This document shows positions 1 through 14,008 of a DNA stretch of 64,000 nucleotides, piece after piece. Under the pieces are notes generated by a model. It did not search any database and was not told the origin of the DNA. It saw nothing but the letters and a program-made list of their open reading frames with translations. The position numbers were made by a program, and so were the translations under genes. Origin of the DNA: Typhlomys cinereus (Eukaryota; Chordata; Mammalia; Rodentia; Platacanthomyidae); assembly GCA_023101885.1 (NCBI GenBank), contig JALPQD010000396.1, positions 124,001 through 188,000 on the forward strand. Direction: 5' to 3'. Within the stretch, counting starts at the first letter, position 1, and each line of letters opens with the position of its first letter.

Positions 1-3000
1 GCTGAGGAAGATCCTGAATATTCGTTAAGTATTTCCTGTACACGCTGAGCTATTTTAAAAGATACTGTGCACACAGTGTCTCTTGACGACATTGGATATC
101 CTAACATTTTCTAGGTTCTTTTGAGGAAAGGATTGTGTATCATGTGTTCTTTTGAGGAAAGGATTGCATATCACAGAATTGTAAGAGTATTTAGCTAGAA
201 TTCTAGACATAAATTAGAAGACAAGTTTACACTATACGTTAAGGATTTCCATTTCTTCCAAATCATGCTTCATAAAGTTAAAAAAAAGGAAATTTAATAC
301 TGTATTACTCTAGCACTTTCAAAATTAGATCTTTTCATTAAAATTTGCTTATTACAAACTACCAATCATTTATCAAGAAAAATTTTACATTCAGTGAAAA
401 TAGTAGCTCCTTTTAGAACACTAACATTTCTATATTCAGAACGATAAAGATGAAAATACTGAGAAAGTACAGAAGATTTTAATTAGTTAAGCATTTAACT
501 TATCCTTTCATCTACGTGTTCTGTTTAGAAACACAGCCATATAAAACAAGTGGACAGATAATGAAAAGGAACTCAAACACTGTATTTCACCAAAGTAACC
601 ACAGCCAAAATAAATACAACAAATTAAAGTTACAAGATTTGTCCCCAAATATAATCTAAACTGATTACAGGGACAAATGCAACAAACAAAATACCTTATG
701 AGAAGTCGTTTATTGATTAGATTTGACAACACATCCTATAAATCTTTTTTTTTCTTTTTATTCAACTGTGCGTGTTATGTGCGTATGTATGTGTGTGTGT
801 AGAACCAGGGCGAATTCGGGAACCACCAAGGACCGCCTACACCTCCTCCTCCTTTACTCTGCCCCATTCACAGGCTCCGCCCACCAGGACCAGAAATGCA
901 GGCCCCCCCCCCCCCCGCTTCCGCCCCGAGTCTATACATGGGGTCTAGATCTGAACTTAGGACCTTCCACCTGCAAGGCAGAGGCTTAACCCCTGAGCCA
1001 CCTCTCCAGCCCCACATCCTATAAATCTTACAAATAAGTTGAAACTACAATTATATATCTTTAAGTTTAAAAATAAAACGAATTTTCCCTTTTGCAGCCC
1101 TTGGAATAACAAGAATCAGCGTACTGTTCCAGACACTCAGCAGAACCCAGGAAACCACAACACAACACTGGTTTCACTCAGTCCTTGACTAAGGGAGCAG
1201 CAACAGAGAGCAAGAAGACAGCTCCACCAGACTGACTCGATCATCCTCTGGCAAACACCGAGCTCAGAAAGAAGGATGCTGAGCATCTGTCTCCTCAGAC
1301 ACACTTAAGCAGCTTACAACTGCATTCGTGTGTGTCATTACTCTTGTCTTCCTGTTCCTGTCATCTGTTCTCCTGAGAATAACTTTGATCTTCCCTTCTA
1401 CTGAGATGAACTAGTCTCTCAAAGGCAGTAGTATAAACTATAAAACGATAGGTGTGTAAAGAATCTGAATCATCTAAATTTATTTCTAGTTATTAATGCA
1501 GGAGGATTGATTTGTTTTTCATGTTTCTGAGAAACTGAGTCTCTACTAATGCAATCGCATGCCCGAATGGGCACCAAATGCCCAAATGTGTTTCAAAATA
1601 CATGTTCAATAGGCTAAATGTATGATAAGATAGACTTAAAAACAAAACAAAAAACCTGAGAAATGCTTAACACTAATGGTTTTCTTCTATGTCTCTGTCT
1701 TTTCCCTTCTCTCTCCCACCCCCTTGTGTAGCCAGGCTAGACTTGAACTCATTACCTAACCAAAGATGACCTTGAGCTTCTCGTCTTCCAGTTCAACCTA
1801 ACAAGTGCTGGGATCACAGGCAAGTACTATCCTTGGCTTTATGTGATGCTGAGGCTCAACCCGGGGCGCTTCATGCACTGAGGCAAACCTTACCAAGAGA
1901 GGCACATTTCTAACCCCTATCTGATTTTTAAAAGTAAGTTCTCAAATCAATTTCCAATTACAGGAATTTTGGTCAAATCTAAGGCATCACAGTCTTTCTC
2001 AATACAGCATACTCTGCTCCAAACTTCAGAGACTAATCTAAAATGAGACACTAACCTCTTGAGGAGTTAAAGTTTACCAATGTCCTTCTATCCTGACTAC
2101 AACGGACATAAAGAAAAAGGGCCTGTGGTCTACAATGATCAGCACATCCGAAAATCAAGTCTACGCTGCTGGTTGAGTGCTACACTATTCGAGGAATTCT
2201 AGATTTTTATAATTATAGTATTTCTACAATATGTCATTCTCGAATGCTTAAAGAAAGTTTAACATGCCTCAAAGTCTAGCAGAATTTGTTTATGAAATAA
2301 TCTGTTTCATCTTACCTTCCAGAAGTTAGTGAAAAATTGTTACAGTTTAATTTTATTAATGTAAGGACTAAATCTGAAAGTAAGACAATTTGTTCAATTA
2401 GGAATCTAGAAACCAAATAAAAACCAGAATTACAACTGCAAAAATGTTTAAAATCAATTCCCTCAAAGTATCTCACTGTTAAAAGGCATTACCGTTAATG
2501 TTGTCACAGTAGTAAAAGTATTCATCATTTAAAGAGGGACACGCTGAAACCAAATCCTGCAGGCCTGCACCGGTCACAGTGAGACAGCCAGAGAGGTTGA
2601 GGTGCTCCAGATACGGCAGCCCTCCTCCCAGAGTCAGAACCCTGCAAGAGAAATCATCAGCAGTTGGAGCGCACAGCATTCCTATGGCCCGCTAGGCTAT
2701 TTTACATATTCTTTCAATCAGGGAGCAGGAAAAATGTGAGGATTCTTATAAAACACTGATAACACTGAAAACACTGACCTCATCCTTAGGCAAGAATACC
2801 TCTGACTCAGAGTAATTTTCTCTGAAAACTTCAATAAAGAAGTCTATGAACTTTCTTCTTTATAAGAACATAATAGTGGGGCTAGAAAGAATAAGCCTCT
2901 GCCTTGAAAGCAGGTCCTGAGTTTGGATTTCAGATCCCACTTAAAAAGGACAGATGCAAATGGCAGAGGCCTGGACTTCCAGACCTGGAAGGCAGAGCCT

Positions 3001-6000
3001 GGGAATCCAGAGCAAAAGCGAAGCGCAGCTAGTTCAATCCAAGATGACTTCAAAGTCACCCTTAGGCCTCTGTGTGCCCTCTGATACACACAACACACAT
3101 ACACACACACACAAAACAAACACACACACACACAATTTAAAGAAAAAAAGAACAAAAAGAACATCACAGTAACTCAGTCCTCACAAGAAGGAAACATTGA
3201 ACCCTGGCTGAAATTGTAGTGTTCATTTTCCTAATAAACTGTCTAAAAAAGCAAAAGTTACCAAGAAAAATTACCCCAGTGTTCAACTACCCAACAATTT
3301 TGCAGTTCCTCAAACTTGTGGTCTACAATTAACGCATAACTTAGCAATTCTTCTAGATACACACCCAAGAGAACTGAAGTCAGGTTTAGTCAAAACTTGT
3401 ACATGAATATTCAGAGCAGCATTAATTCTTAACAGAAAAAAATAAAAACCCAAAGTCCACTGATTGATATAAAACTAAATGTTGTACAGCTACAGTGTAT
3501 AGAGCTATGCTGAGATATTCATGAACTTTGAAAATATTAAGCTAACTTAAAAGGTAAGCACAAAAGATAACATGTAACTACCACTAAGTTGCTGCTCAAC
3601 AAGAGGCAACTCCAGAGACAGATGTGAATCTGTGACCACCAAAGGCTGGGACAAGGGAGAACTGAAGTAGCAGTAAATGTGAGATTGTTCCATTAGGGAT
3701 ATGAAAATATTCTTTTCTCAGATAATGTTAAATAGATAGCTGCCCAACTCTGTAATATGCTAGTCACAAAAACCCAAACAATACACTGAAAAGGAGGATG
3801 TGTTTAACATTATGTGAATTAATTTCAATGTTTTTTTAAAAAAAGAAAGAAAATCTAATGGCACAGCCGAGTAAAAGCAATCATGGTGGCAGTAGAAGAA
3901 CAACCAAACTAAGAAACCCAGTTTTCTATATCATGATAATTTAAACAATATTACAGTAGCAACAGCTGGGATGTCAAGAAACAATAAGCTATAAAAACCT
4001 TAATCTTACAATACAGTTACACTAAACTAGAACTAATCAGAAGTATGTAAAACTGTTAAGGAGAGTAGGAAAAAAAAGCACATTTTTCTGTTTTGTTTTG
4101 CTTTGAGGTAATTGCCGCAATATGGCCCCGGCTAGCCTAGAACTCACTAAGTAGAGTGGGCTGGCTGAGCTCAAATTTGGAGCAATCCTCTTTCCACCAC
4201 TTTTTAAAAGCTGGGTTATAGGCATATGCCAACATGCCTGGCTAAAATTATAGGGCTAGAACAGTGAGGTACTCAGTGAAGATATTGCATGGTAAAGATT
4301 GAGAAGGGTGCATTTCAAATCTAATTTTTAACTTACAGTCTGATTTACAGCTTTTTTTGGGGGGGGGCTATCTCTATAGACTTCTTGTTAACAACAGTAA
4401 GAGTTCAGAATCTCTGTGGCTTCACAGGGGCCACAGCAACTTCAGAAAACCCTTTGGGGGAATATGAGGGGGAGAGACAGCATCTCACCATACACCATAT
4501 AATCCAGGGTAGTTTTGAATTTATGCAGCCAACAATAGCCCAGAACTCAAAATTCTTTTGCCTTTGCCGTCCATATGCTGGGATCACAAGCCCGACCACA
4601 ACTCTTGACTCAAGAACTCTTCAAAGGAAGAAAACACAGGGTCTAAAGTTCACTAATTCATAAAGTTTATAAAACTGAAGAGTTCATAGTAAAAATTAAA
4701 ATATGTATCTTTCAAAAAAAATAGCTGGAGAGAGGGGCTCAGTGTTAAACACCTTGGCCCAGAGTTCCTTTCCTGGCATGGGAAGGGTGCTGCGCCTCCT
4801 TGCTGTGGAGCAGCTGCCCAGGGCTGTCTGCCACACAGCCAAGCTACTGAAGAGCAGAGTCTCTGCTGGGAATCCCAGAGTGGATTCTCTGTGTGGAAGG
4901 TAAGGAAAGCGCCACGAAGAATGGGCTCCTGAGGCAGACATTCTGAAACATTTGCACTGAAGTTGAAATAAATAGAAAAATAAGCAGCCAAACCACAGTA
5001 TTAGTAATCACTTTTGATTACTATTTTAGAATGCTTACAAAAGATTACTTGCTATATATTTTTAATGTTAGGACTATTAAGTTTTGTGTGAGTACATGTA
5101 CATTAAAAAATTTCTGAAACCTTATTAAAAAGAAATACATAATTGATTTCCAAAGGCTCCTTCCTATCAAAGATAGTTTTACACAGCAGCTACCACTAAC
5201 TGAATATTTATGCTACATGTTCTGCAGGTATTATTCTTAAACAAGCTTCCCAACTCTGAAGTTATGTATTTTGCATAATGCCAACTATCCAGAAGAAAAA
5301 CCAAGCAGAACCATGGAAATGTCTGCAATGTCTTGTACCCTTGCATCCGTGCTGGTGCGCAGAGATCTACTTCTCAGAGATAATTACTTCCATTTTTCCT
5401 TTGCACTAGAAAACAAGAGGGGAGAGCCTACTAGTTTGACCTGCTAAAGACTGTTTACAGGGGCTGAGGTGCAGATCAGTCGATGGAGTTCTTATCTGGT
5501 ATGCAAAGCACCGGGTCTGATCTTCCACACCACAAGCACAAACAAGGTAGTGCACACTGTTGGTGGCTAGTAAGAGGCAGGACCATCGCAAGTGCAAGGT
5601 CATCCTGCACAGCAAGTTCAAAGTCAGCCTGGGACACAGAGACCCGGGGGAGAGAGGTACATTCCTACACAAAAAGCGAGGGGGTGGGAGAAGAGACAAA
5701 ATGTACAATTTCTCTTTATGACTTAAAAATGTAGTAAGTTGGACATGGCAGCTCATGCCTGTAATTTCAGTGTGCAGGAAATTTGGACTAGAATGAGATC
5801 CTCTGTATGGGGGAGGGAGAACAAGGAGACAATGAACAAAATTCTAAACCACCTCTGCAACATTTCCAGTTTATAAGCACTTGAAGGCCGCAAAACTACA
5901 CTAAACTGAGGACATCTTATGTTCTCCAAAGTTCTCAATGCAGAACTTCCTGTCCTTGAGGGTGAAAACTACCCACCCGCTAAAATATCTCACAAAAATA

Positions 6001-9000
6001 TAATGCGGCCAGCTACAAAGTACTCATTAGGCGTATACATTTATGGTCTATATATCACCATGTGTTTTTTTTTTTTAATTTTTTTTATTTATTCAACTGC
6101 GCATGGGCGTGTGTATGTGCGTGCATGTGTGTGTGTGTGTCTGTGTATGTGTAGAACCACGGACGAATTCGCGAACCACCATGGACGCCTCCACCTCCTT
6201 CTGCCCCGGGATTCACAGGCTCCGCCCTACCAGGACCAGAAACGCAGGCCGCCCCCGCTTCCGCCTGGCGTCTATACGTGGGATCTGGGATCCGAACTCG
6301 GGACCTTCCGCCTGCAAGGCGGAGGCTTAACCCCTGAGCCACCTCTCCAGCCCCATCACCATGTGTTTGAAAAGACTGAAGTGACATGTCATGAAGGCAT
6401 GAAAGGAAGAAAAGTTGATTAGAATTTTAACATGTCATTTGAGAGTAACAGCATATCCATTTTCTCCTCTCTTGAAGCAGTGACTCACCTGAGCCCATGG
6501 TCTGTAATCTGGTAACATCCAGATAGACTGAGGAACAAAAGCACACGGCCAGTCTCTTGGTCAGATTTTTCACTCCCAAAATAAATTAAGTCTTTTCCCC
6601 GAGGCAATGTAGTCCTTAACGCTTTGCTGCAGGCGGCAGAAGAGCCTGGGAGTGCTGACACAGTTCTCAGGGCCGTCCCTGTGCAGCAGAACGAGTGGCC
6701 GCAGTACGCGAAGGCTGAAGCACACTGCTGCTGCCAACAGACACTAGTCCTTAGTCCAACGACATCCTTACTGTAACACCCCGACGAGGAGCACCCAAAG
6801 GCGGAGGCTGTTTCCATCACACAGAGACTCTCGGCATCTCTGTGTCTCCACTCCACAGCATCTTCGATATCAGCCAAATCTTCAGCATCTAACATCCACA
6901 CATAGGGAGAAGTAAATCTCCGGGAAGAAACAGATTTAGTCCAAGTGTGTTCGCTCTCTGCCTCTTCACCGGTGCCTCTGTCAGCTAAATCCTGCACACA
7001 GGCATACTGCTCAGTGGACTGCATGGTCATGTCTTTACTTGTCCACGTAGTGGAAGTAATGCTGCTTGCAGAAGTTTTCAGAAAGCCATTCTCGTGTGAT
7101 GTCAGAATTCCAAGAGCTCGAGAAATCTTTTCCAGAGCCACATCTGTGATTTTTTCACATCCAGACAGATCAAGATGCCGAAGACTCTGGCAGCAACCAA
7201 GCGAAGACCAACTGCAATTAAGAGGAAACAAGATGATTACATTCATCAAAAGCATTGGGCAATGTGTGTACAGATGGATATTAGAAAAATTTTAAACCTA
7301 ACAACTGTTCAAGCATTTATTGAATTACTATTATCTGGGAATATTTTTATTGCTAGTGACTCAAAAAACTAAAAATAGCAATTAGAAACTAATAGGCTAG
7401 CTAAGTTAACAGAAAGATTTAGAGAAAGGTACAGATGGGCGTGAGCTAAGTTTATTGTCCTAAAAGTTAAGATGCAGGAGAGAGGCAGTACACACAGAAA
7501 GATGATAATTACTGACGGATGACGAAAGAACAAACAACCTCTAGAAATTGCAGTGTTAGTTAATCTTAAGTGGAGAAAAATATATTGTTCCCTCTTATGT
7601 TTCCAAGGAAGTATAATCTGCAAAGTAATGCTGTTTGAAGAAAGTGGTAATGAGACAGAACTATCCCTAGGAATTAAAAAGGAGCTCTGTCAAATGGCAT
7701 TTAAAAGCTCAAGTGAAACATGAAAACCACGGATCCCAATTCAGGTGGTTACAATGAGGTCAACAATCCTTGACACAGTCCATATCACTCGGAGAACATG
7801 ACACAGTGATTTACAGCAACAGCCACCTATGGACAAGAAGCAAAACCTTGTAGGGTTCTACAGGTCAAAGTCATACATCACTAAATATTTTGATATAAAA
7901 TATAATGTGATAACAGCAATTACATAAATGAGAAAATAAAATCCTTTCTATTGATTCAGAGTTAGAATTTATTGTACTTCAATATTTACGAATAACTAAC
8001 CTGTCAAATGCAGAATCCGAAATGTCAGTCTGGGTGAGATCCAAATGCTCCAGATTAGGACAGAGCTCTAAGATGCGCCTAACCTAGAAGGAAGAACGTT
8101 GTGTGAGGAGCTGCAGACCAGTCAACAGACAACAGGAAATAGAACCAGTGGTTTCAAACCACTCAAGCAAAAGAAAAAAAAAAAAGGTGCATTAAAATAT
8201 GTACATTCTGAGGTAAAGTATTTATTTTTAGTGCATCTGATGGTTTCTGTTGTTAACTTTATAGGATCTGGAATAACTTAGGAAATAAGCATGCAGGTGC
8301 ACTTGTGAGGGATTTGGTTAGTTTCTGAACATTTCTGCCATCTGAACCATTTCCCCACCACCTACGCTTGTGTGTATGAGATGCATGCACATGTGGGGGT
8401 GCATGTATATATACATTCCTGGGGAGGCCCACGGTTGATTTTGGATATCGTCCTCTATCATTCTTCCACCTTACTGTTTTGAGATTGGGTCTTTAATTAA
8501 ACTCAGAGGTCACCAATAGGGCCAGTCTGGCTAGCAGCTTGCTTTAGGAATTCCCAGGCTCCGCCTTTCACGGCTGGAATTACAAGTGAGCTGCCACACC
8601 TACCCAGCACCTACATGGGATTTGGGAACCTGAAGTTCTGTCGTTTTGCTTGTGCAAAGAAGGATCACTAACTGCTGAGCATCTCCCAAGTCACAACAAT
8701 TTTAACAGTGTGACACTGGTCCCAAAAACCTACATTTTCAAAATTCTAACAGGAAATCACACTGGTAGAAACTGATCTCTCCATTTACCATCTTACTATA
8801 CCTTACAGATGACATGGAAAACTAGGCTTCATCACTTCATCTAGAAAACTGAATCTCAACCTCTTCTAGTTCCCATTACCTTAATTATAATGTGCAATGA
8901 CTATCCATACTACAAAGATTATAAGCAATTAAATTATATGAAAGCAAATTATGCAAATCTACCAAAAGGAAGACACTCAATTATCCTTTTTCCCTTTACT

Positions 9001-9895
9001 GAACTTGGGAATAAGCAAACCAAAGTTATACATACCATTTTGCTGGAAACCGCAGAGCTGTATGCTAGTACTAAGGTTTTTACAGAAGTACCAACATATG
9101 GTAGAACATTATGAATTAAGCCATGGAGTAAACGTTTTTCCATTTGCGCAATGCTGATAGCAATCGATTCCTCTGCAGACTCTTCTATAAAATGAATTCA
9201 AACATCTAAGGACCATATTTACTAATTCGAACTAGGCTACTTTAAGAACTCATTGAATATTATTGAGGGTTAATACTGGGGGGGGGGACTTTTTCACTGG
9301 TACACTTACTGACACATCACCCATATTCCAACAGATGCCTAGCCACAAGCCATTAAAGGCAACCTGGATGAAACTCAGTAGGCCACACAGAGCTTAAAAA
9401 GATTATGAGAGTGGGAGAGAGACATGAAGGGAAGGTTTGCAGTGGGAAAAAGGGGATGAAAATGACATAAATTCACTGAATTCATGTAAGAAAGTCTAAA
9501 AGAAAAAAACTGGATTTAAAGAGTCATCAAATCATTAAATATGCCACATAGTGTGCTGCCTTACACTCCCTTCTGTGAACAGTTCTGCTTTCAAACAAGT
9601 TTTGGAAAGAATTCTAAATACTGAAACAAATGGTAAAAGTTCTTAAAAAGTGTAAAAATATGTTCTATCAAAGGAATAAATAATCTATAGCAAAAAAATT
9701 ACTGTAAGTTATCCCACCTAATAAAAAGGATGCAAGTAGATTTGGAAGAACTGAACTAGTATTATTATAATCCACCTTCAAGTTAAAGACAATGTAAACT
9801 CATAATGAGCTTTTGCTATAATTTAGTAACAACTTCTGTAAAGCTTGGGTGTTTATAACAATTGCAATACTATAACAACCACACACACACACACA

Positions 9896-9936
<41 letters not shown>

Positions 9937-12900
9937 TACAGTGCCACAAATATAGTTCAGCAGCAGCCTGCTTTCATAGCATGGATAAGAGCATACAAAA
10001 CAGTTAAGCATACTAAGTTATGGAAGACTAACTTAAAGTTAAATGGAATATAGGGGAATCTAAGCAAAATAATCACTGCATCCTCGCTAATGGTTTCGAT
10101 TCCTGCTTTAGCCAGACACGTATATAAAGCACACATGAAAATTTCTTCTGTGAAACGTATTCTACCATAACTGCACTCCCAATCCATCCTTTTTCCTGTG
10201 TCCCACCTATCTACATGTCTATTACTTAAAATAAAAACTCTTCTAAAATAAATATCCTGTTGCCTGCCATGGGTATGCAAATGACCAACCCTACCTGCAA
10301 TGGATCTCTGCCTCACAAAGCACTGTCATGGCATGAATGCGAACTGTCACCACAGCTCACTGTTTGCATCCTAGCTGGTGTCAATCTTTGGGAAGCATGT
10401 TCCTCTAGGAAGTGAGCCTCCTGGAGGAAGGCAGGTCACAGGCCCACCATGCCTTTCCCGTCCTCATGGACTATGTCTCCCCTCTGGAGCCATAAGCCTA
10501 ATAAATTTCTCTTTTTTCTCCTTAAACTGTGCTTGAGTGCTATCTCACAGCAGTAAGAAGAGTACTGAGATAAGCACCTTGCAAACCAAACTTTCAAGCT
10601 TAAACCCTGTACCTGTATCTTATTTTCCAGATACACAGACGTTTCACCAGACCTTACTTATTTTAGGTGGAAAGCTTTACAAATAAATAGAAATCTCTTA
10701 GTTTCTCATTATTTTTACTATCTGTCATCTTTTAGAAATTACTGTCCAGAATAATATTCAAGAATCTATGCTTTTCTTTAGTCTACTTCTGAACATTATC
10801 TCTACAACTCTATTACAGCATTTTTATTATGTACAATTCTACTGAGTTATTTTACTGACAATTTTTTAATACTGTAGAGATAACTATGAAATACAAACAA
10901 AACATATACACTCAAAATCTCCCACAGTACTTAAAGAGCCAAAGAAAAGGAAAAAGAAACAACCTTATGACACAATGAATTCACATTATGAATGAATTGT
11001 CATACATGAAATGTCTCTGTGTGTAGCAGTGTGGGGGATCAAACACAGGGCCTAATGCAGGTAACACAAGTGCTCTACTTTAATCTATAACCTAGCCCAG
11101 AATATTTCATATACATCACTCACCTGTGTTATGAGGTAAGTGATATAACAACTCAAATAAATGAACAGGCTAAACAACTTTATAATTCTTTTTCTCACTC
11201 ACACATAAGTCAAAAAATGTTAATGAACTAACCCAAACAGCCCTGAAAAATACATAAAACTATATATGTAAAACTATAAAGCACTATAATAAATATGGCT
11301 TATTTCCATATAGAAAATAGGCATTTTCTGATATTGTTATTTCATTATAAAAACATATAGGCAATCATCATACATTAAAAAACACTTTAAACATACTTTA
11401 AAATTTGCTTATATCTCTTCAAATGCAAAAAGTAGTAATGTTTAAAGTGTCTAGAAAACACAAAGCACACAAATCTTAACACTAATGGCTACCAGCTGCG
11501 CTCTCAGTTATTTGAAAAGCAGTAACTGCAGTCCAAGCATTACGTACCAGATTCATCTATATCAGCGTCTTCATCCCACTCCTGGAAAGCGCGACTTTCA
11601 TCTTTCCTGCTCTTCACCCACTCTTCATCAGGCTCAGTATCGAGCTCAGGGGCAGGACCACTGTACCAGTCGCCTACTCAACGAATAAGCAAGAGGCTCA
11701 GAGTGAGATTAGCCAGGCTGTCATTACAAAAAGAAAACAGTATCTATTTAAAATAAAAAGAACCTCAAGCAATGGACCAGCTATTTTTTTACAAATATTT
11801 AATTGTGCTTAAAAATTACAAATAAGGATAGGATTCTGTTTCAAGCACAAAGAAAAATTATGACTATGTTCATTCAATTAACAGCATTAATTAGCTGACA
11901 GCTGATAATTCCCAGAGTAAATCTTTCTCTAAAACTAAAGAAACAGAATTACAAAACTTACAGAATCAGTTAAATACCTGTTATGTATCTATCCAATTGC
12001 TCCACAAAAATTTTTTAATGTTACCTTTTACAGAAATAAACTTAATGGTTATAATTCAACTGCTAGGAAAGTAATTATCAACATCTTACATGAAATGGTA
12101 ACAACTGTTGAAGAAGCCTAACCTTTCTTCCTTCCCTACCACGGCTCCACAGCGGGCCCAGCAGCCCATCCCAAGGAGCACTAGCAAACAAAAGGAAGCG
12201 GGGCTTTGCACCCTCTGGTGAGCAGTCAGCAGTGCTGAAGGGAGAGGAAGAGAAACCAAAGGAAAAACTATGGTGAAGCACAACCACAAACTTCTAAAGC
12301 CTGAAGAATACACTACCACTAACTTACATAATTATGTGATTGTGACGTGAGACAACACAGAAACAATTTCCCCAAGCCCTAAGACTCTTACCCACCTTGG
12401 GCTTTCTCGAGCTAGACTGACATTTTAAACTGCACCATTCTTTGGCATGAGTACTAACCTGTGGATTACAAGGTGCTTGGCAGCAGCCCTGGCCTCTACC
12501 CACTACATGACAATGGAATATCCAAAGACAGGATGAACAAAAAATTCTCTAAACATTTCAAATGCCCCTAAGAGGGGGCAAAAACATTTAAATATCATAA
12601 GCAAGGCCCATTTTTACCAAAATTTTTGTGTAAAATGCTACACACAGAGAAGAGGTTTATGCTAGCCATTATCACAGTTGATGACGTTTAGGTCAAATCC
12701 TCCACAATTATGTATTTTTAGTAATTCTTAAAAGTATTTGATACATCTATATTTTCCTGATTTTACTTTTCACTCAATATAAGTATGAAAAATTAATCCG
12801 CATAAAAATAGTAATTCCAACCATTGGGTTTAATGAGTATTGATTGACCCAATATTCCAAAGAACTTCACCCCAAAAAAACAACTATCTATCCTCAAACA

Positions 12901-13974
12901 GGCTCTGAACCCCACCACTCATCTGACACAGAAATGAGCTAGCTGAAGTAGTAAGACCTCCTCAAAACAAGAGTGGTATCCACTGTATCAAAGAAACTTT
13001 TAAAGTAAAACATAATCTAGACAAAATTGTATGAAAAATACATACTGCCATGACACACTGACTCACAATTGAAAAACTATGTAAAATTAATGTGAATATT
13101 AGGTTTGAAAAAATTATTTTTAGTGATAGAAAAATGTATCCCATAATAATTACTTATATGCCATGACTACATTTTTATTTTTGTATCACGAGATGAAATG
13201 TAATGATTTATATGAAAGAAACATCACAATGAAATTAAGATAAATTTGTGATTAAGAGAAACAAGATACTGTCCATATCATAAAAAAAACTATGCTAAAG
13301 ACACAGATTAATTTACTTTGAGCATGACCAAAAGGGAATCATAATGGCGCATCACCTTGAAATTTCATAGAACTATTCACTCTTAAAATACTTAAACAAT
13401 CTAATTATTTTAAACAGTTCTGAAATCTAGTCTATTAAGTTCTTACTAGGAAAACTTCGCACTGCAGAAACATACGTAAACTCAGTGTAGCTGTTACTCA
13501 TATGCATCAATCTTCAACATCCTCCCAGCGCTTTTGCTCTTCCCCTTCCGTCATTATCTTAAAGTAGTGAGCATCACGTAACTTACTTGCATTAATTTTC
13601 TAAATGTATACAAGACATTAGCTTTTCTAAAATGTATTACGAACAAACATCCACTATAAAATCTCCTTCTTACTATGTTCCTGAAGTCTCCCCTCTCCAG
13701 CTCTAGTTATTAAATGTCTGCAGGCAATCATGTAGAAGGACAGATTGAAAAAAATTTTAAACAAACCAAAAGCTCCATTTACATACCTCTGGCCCAATGA
13801 ACAGGGTAAAGATGTTTCCACAATGATCCAGTTTTTGCTAGCTGAGACCACTTAGTACTGACTTGACTGCACCGACATAATTCTTGAGGGTTTAGATAAC
13901 TGAAAATTGACAGCATTACCTCAGGAGGAAGATGGCTTATGCTTGTAGAGTGTTCTGACACTTCTGCTTCTGCA

Positions 13975-14008
<34 letters not shown>

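Larger units (their letters stand above)
1..2492 (-). other. FBXL5 intron 10 (partial)
   Basis: Apart from the SINEs at 747 and 1700, no exon is recognised. The expected final FBXL5 exon was searched for by its Cys-rich protein sequence and is absent, so this interval is intron running off the left edge. Confidence 0.7.

Noticed and set aside
5919..6422. 167-codon plus-strand frame
   Set aside because: Its middle is the antisense SINE at 6069-6354; the same peptide recurs in frames over every young SINE copy.
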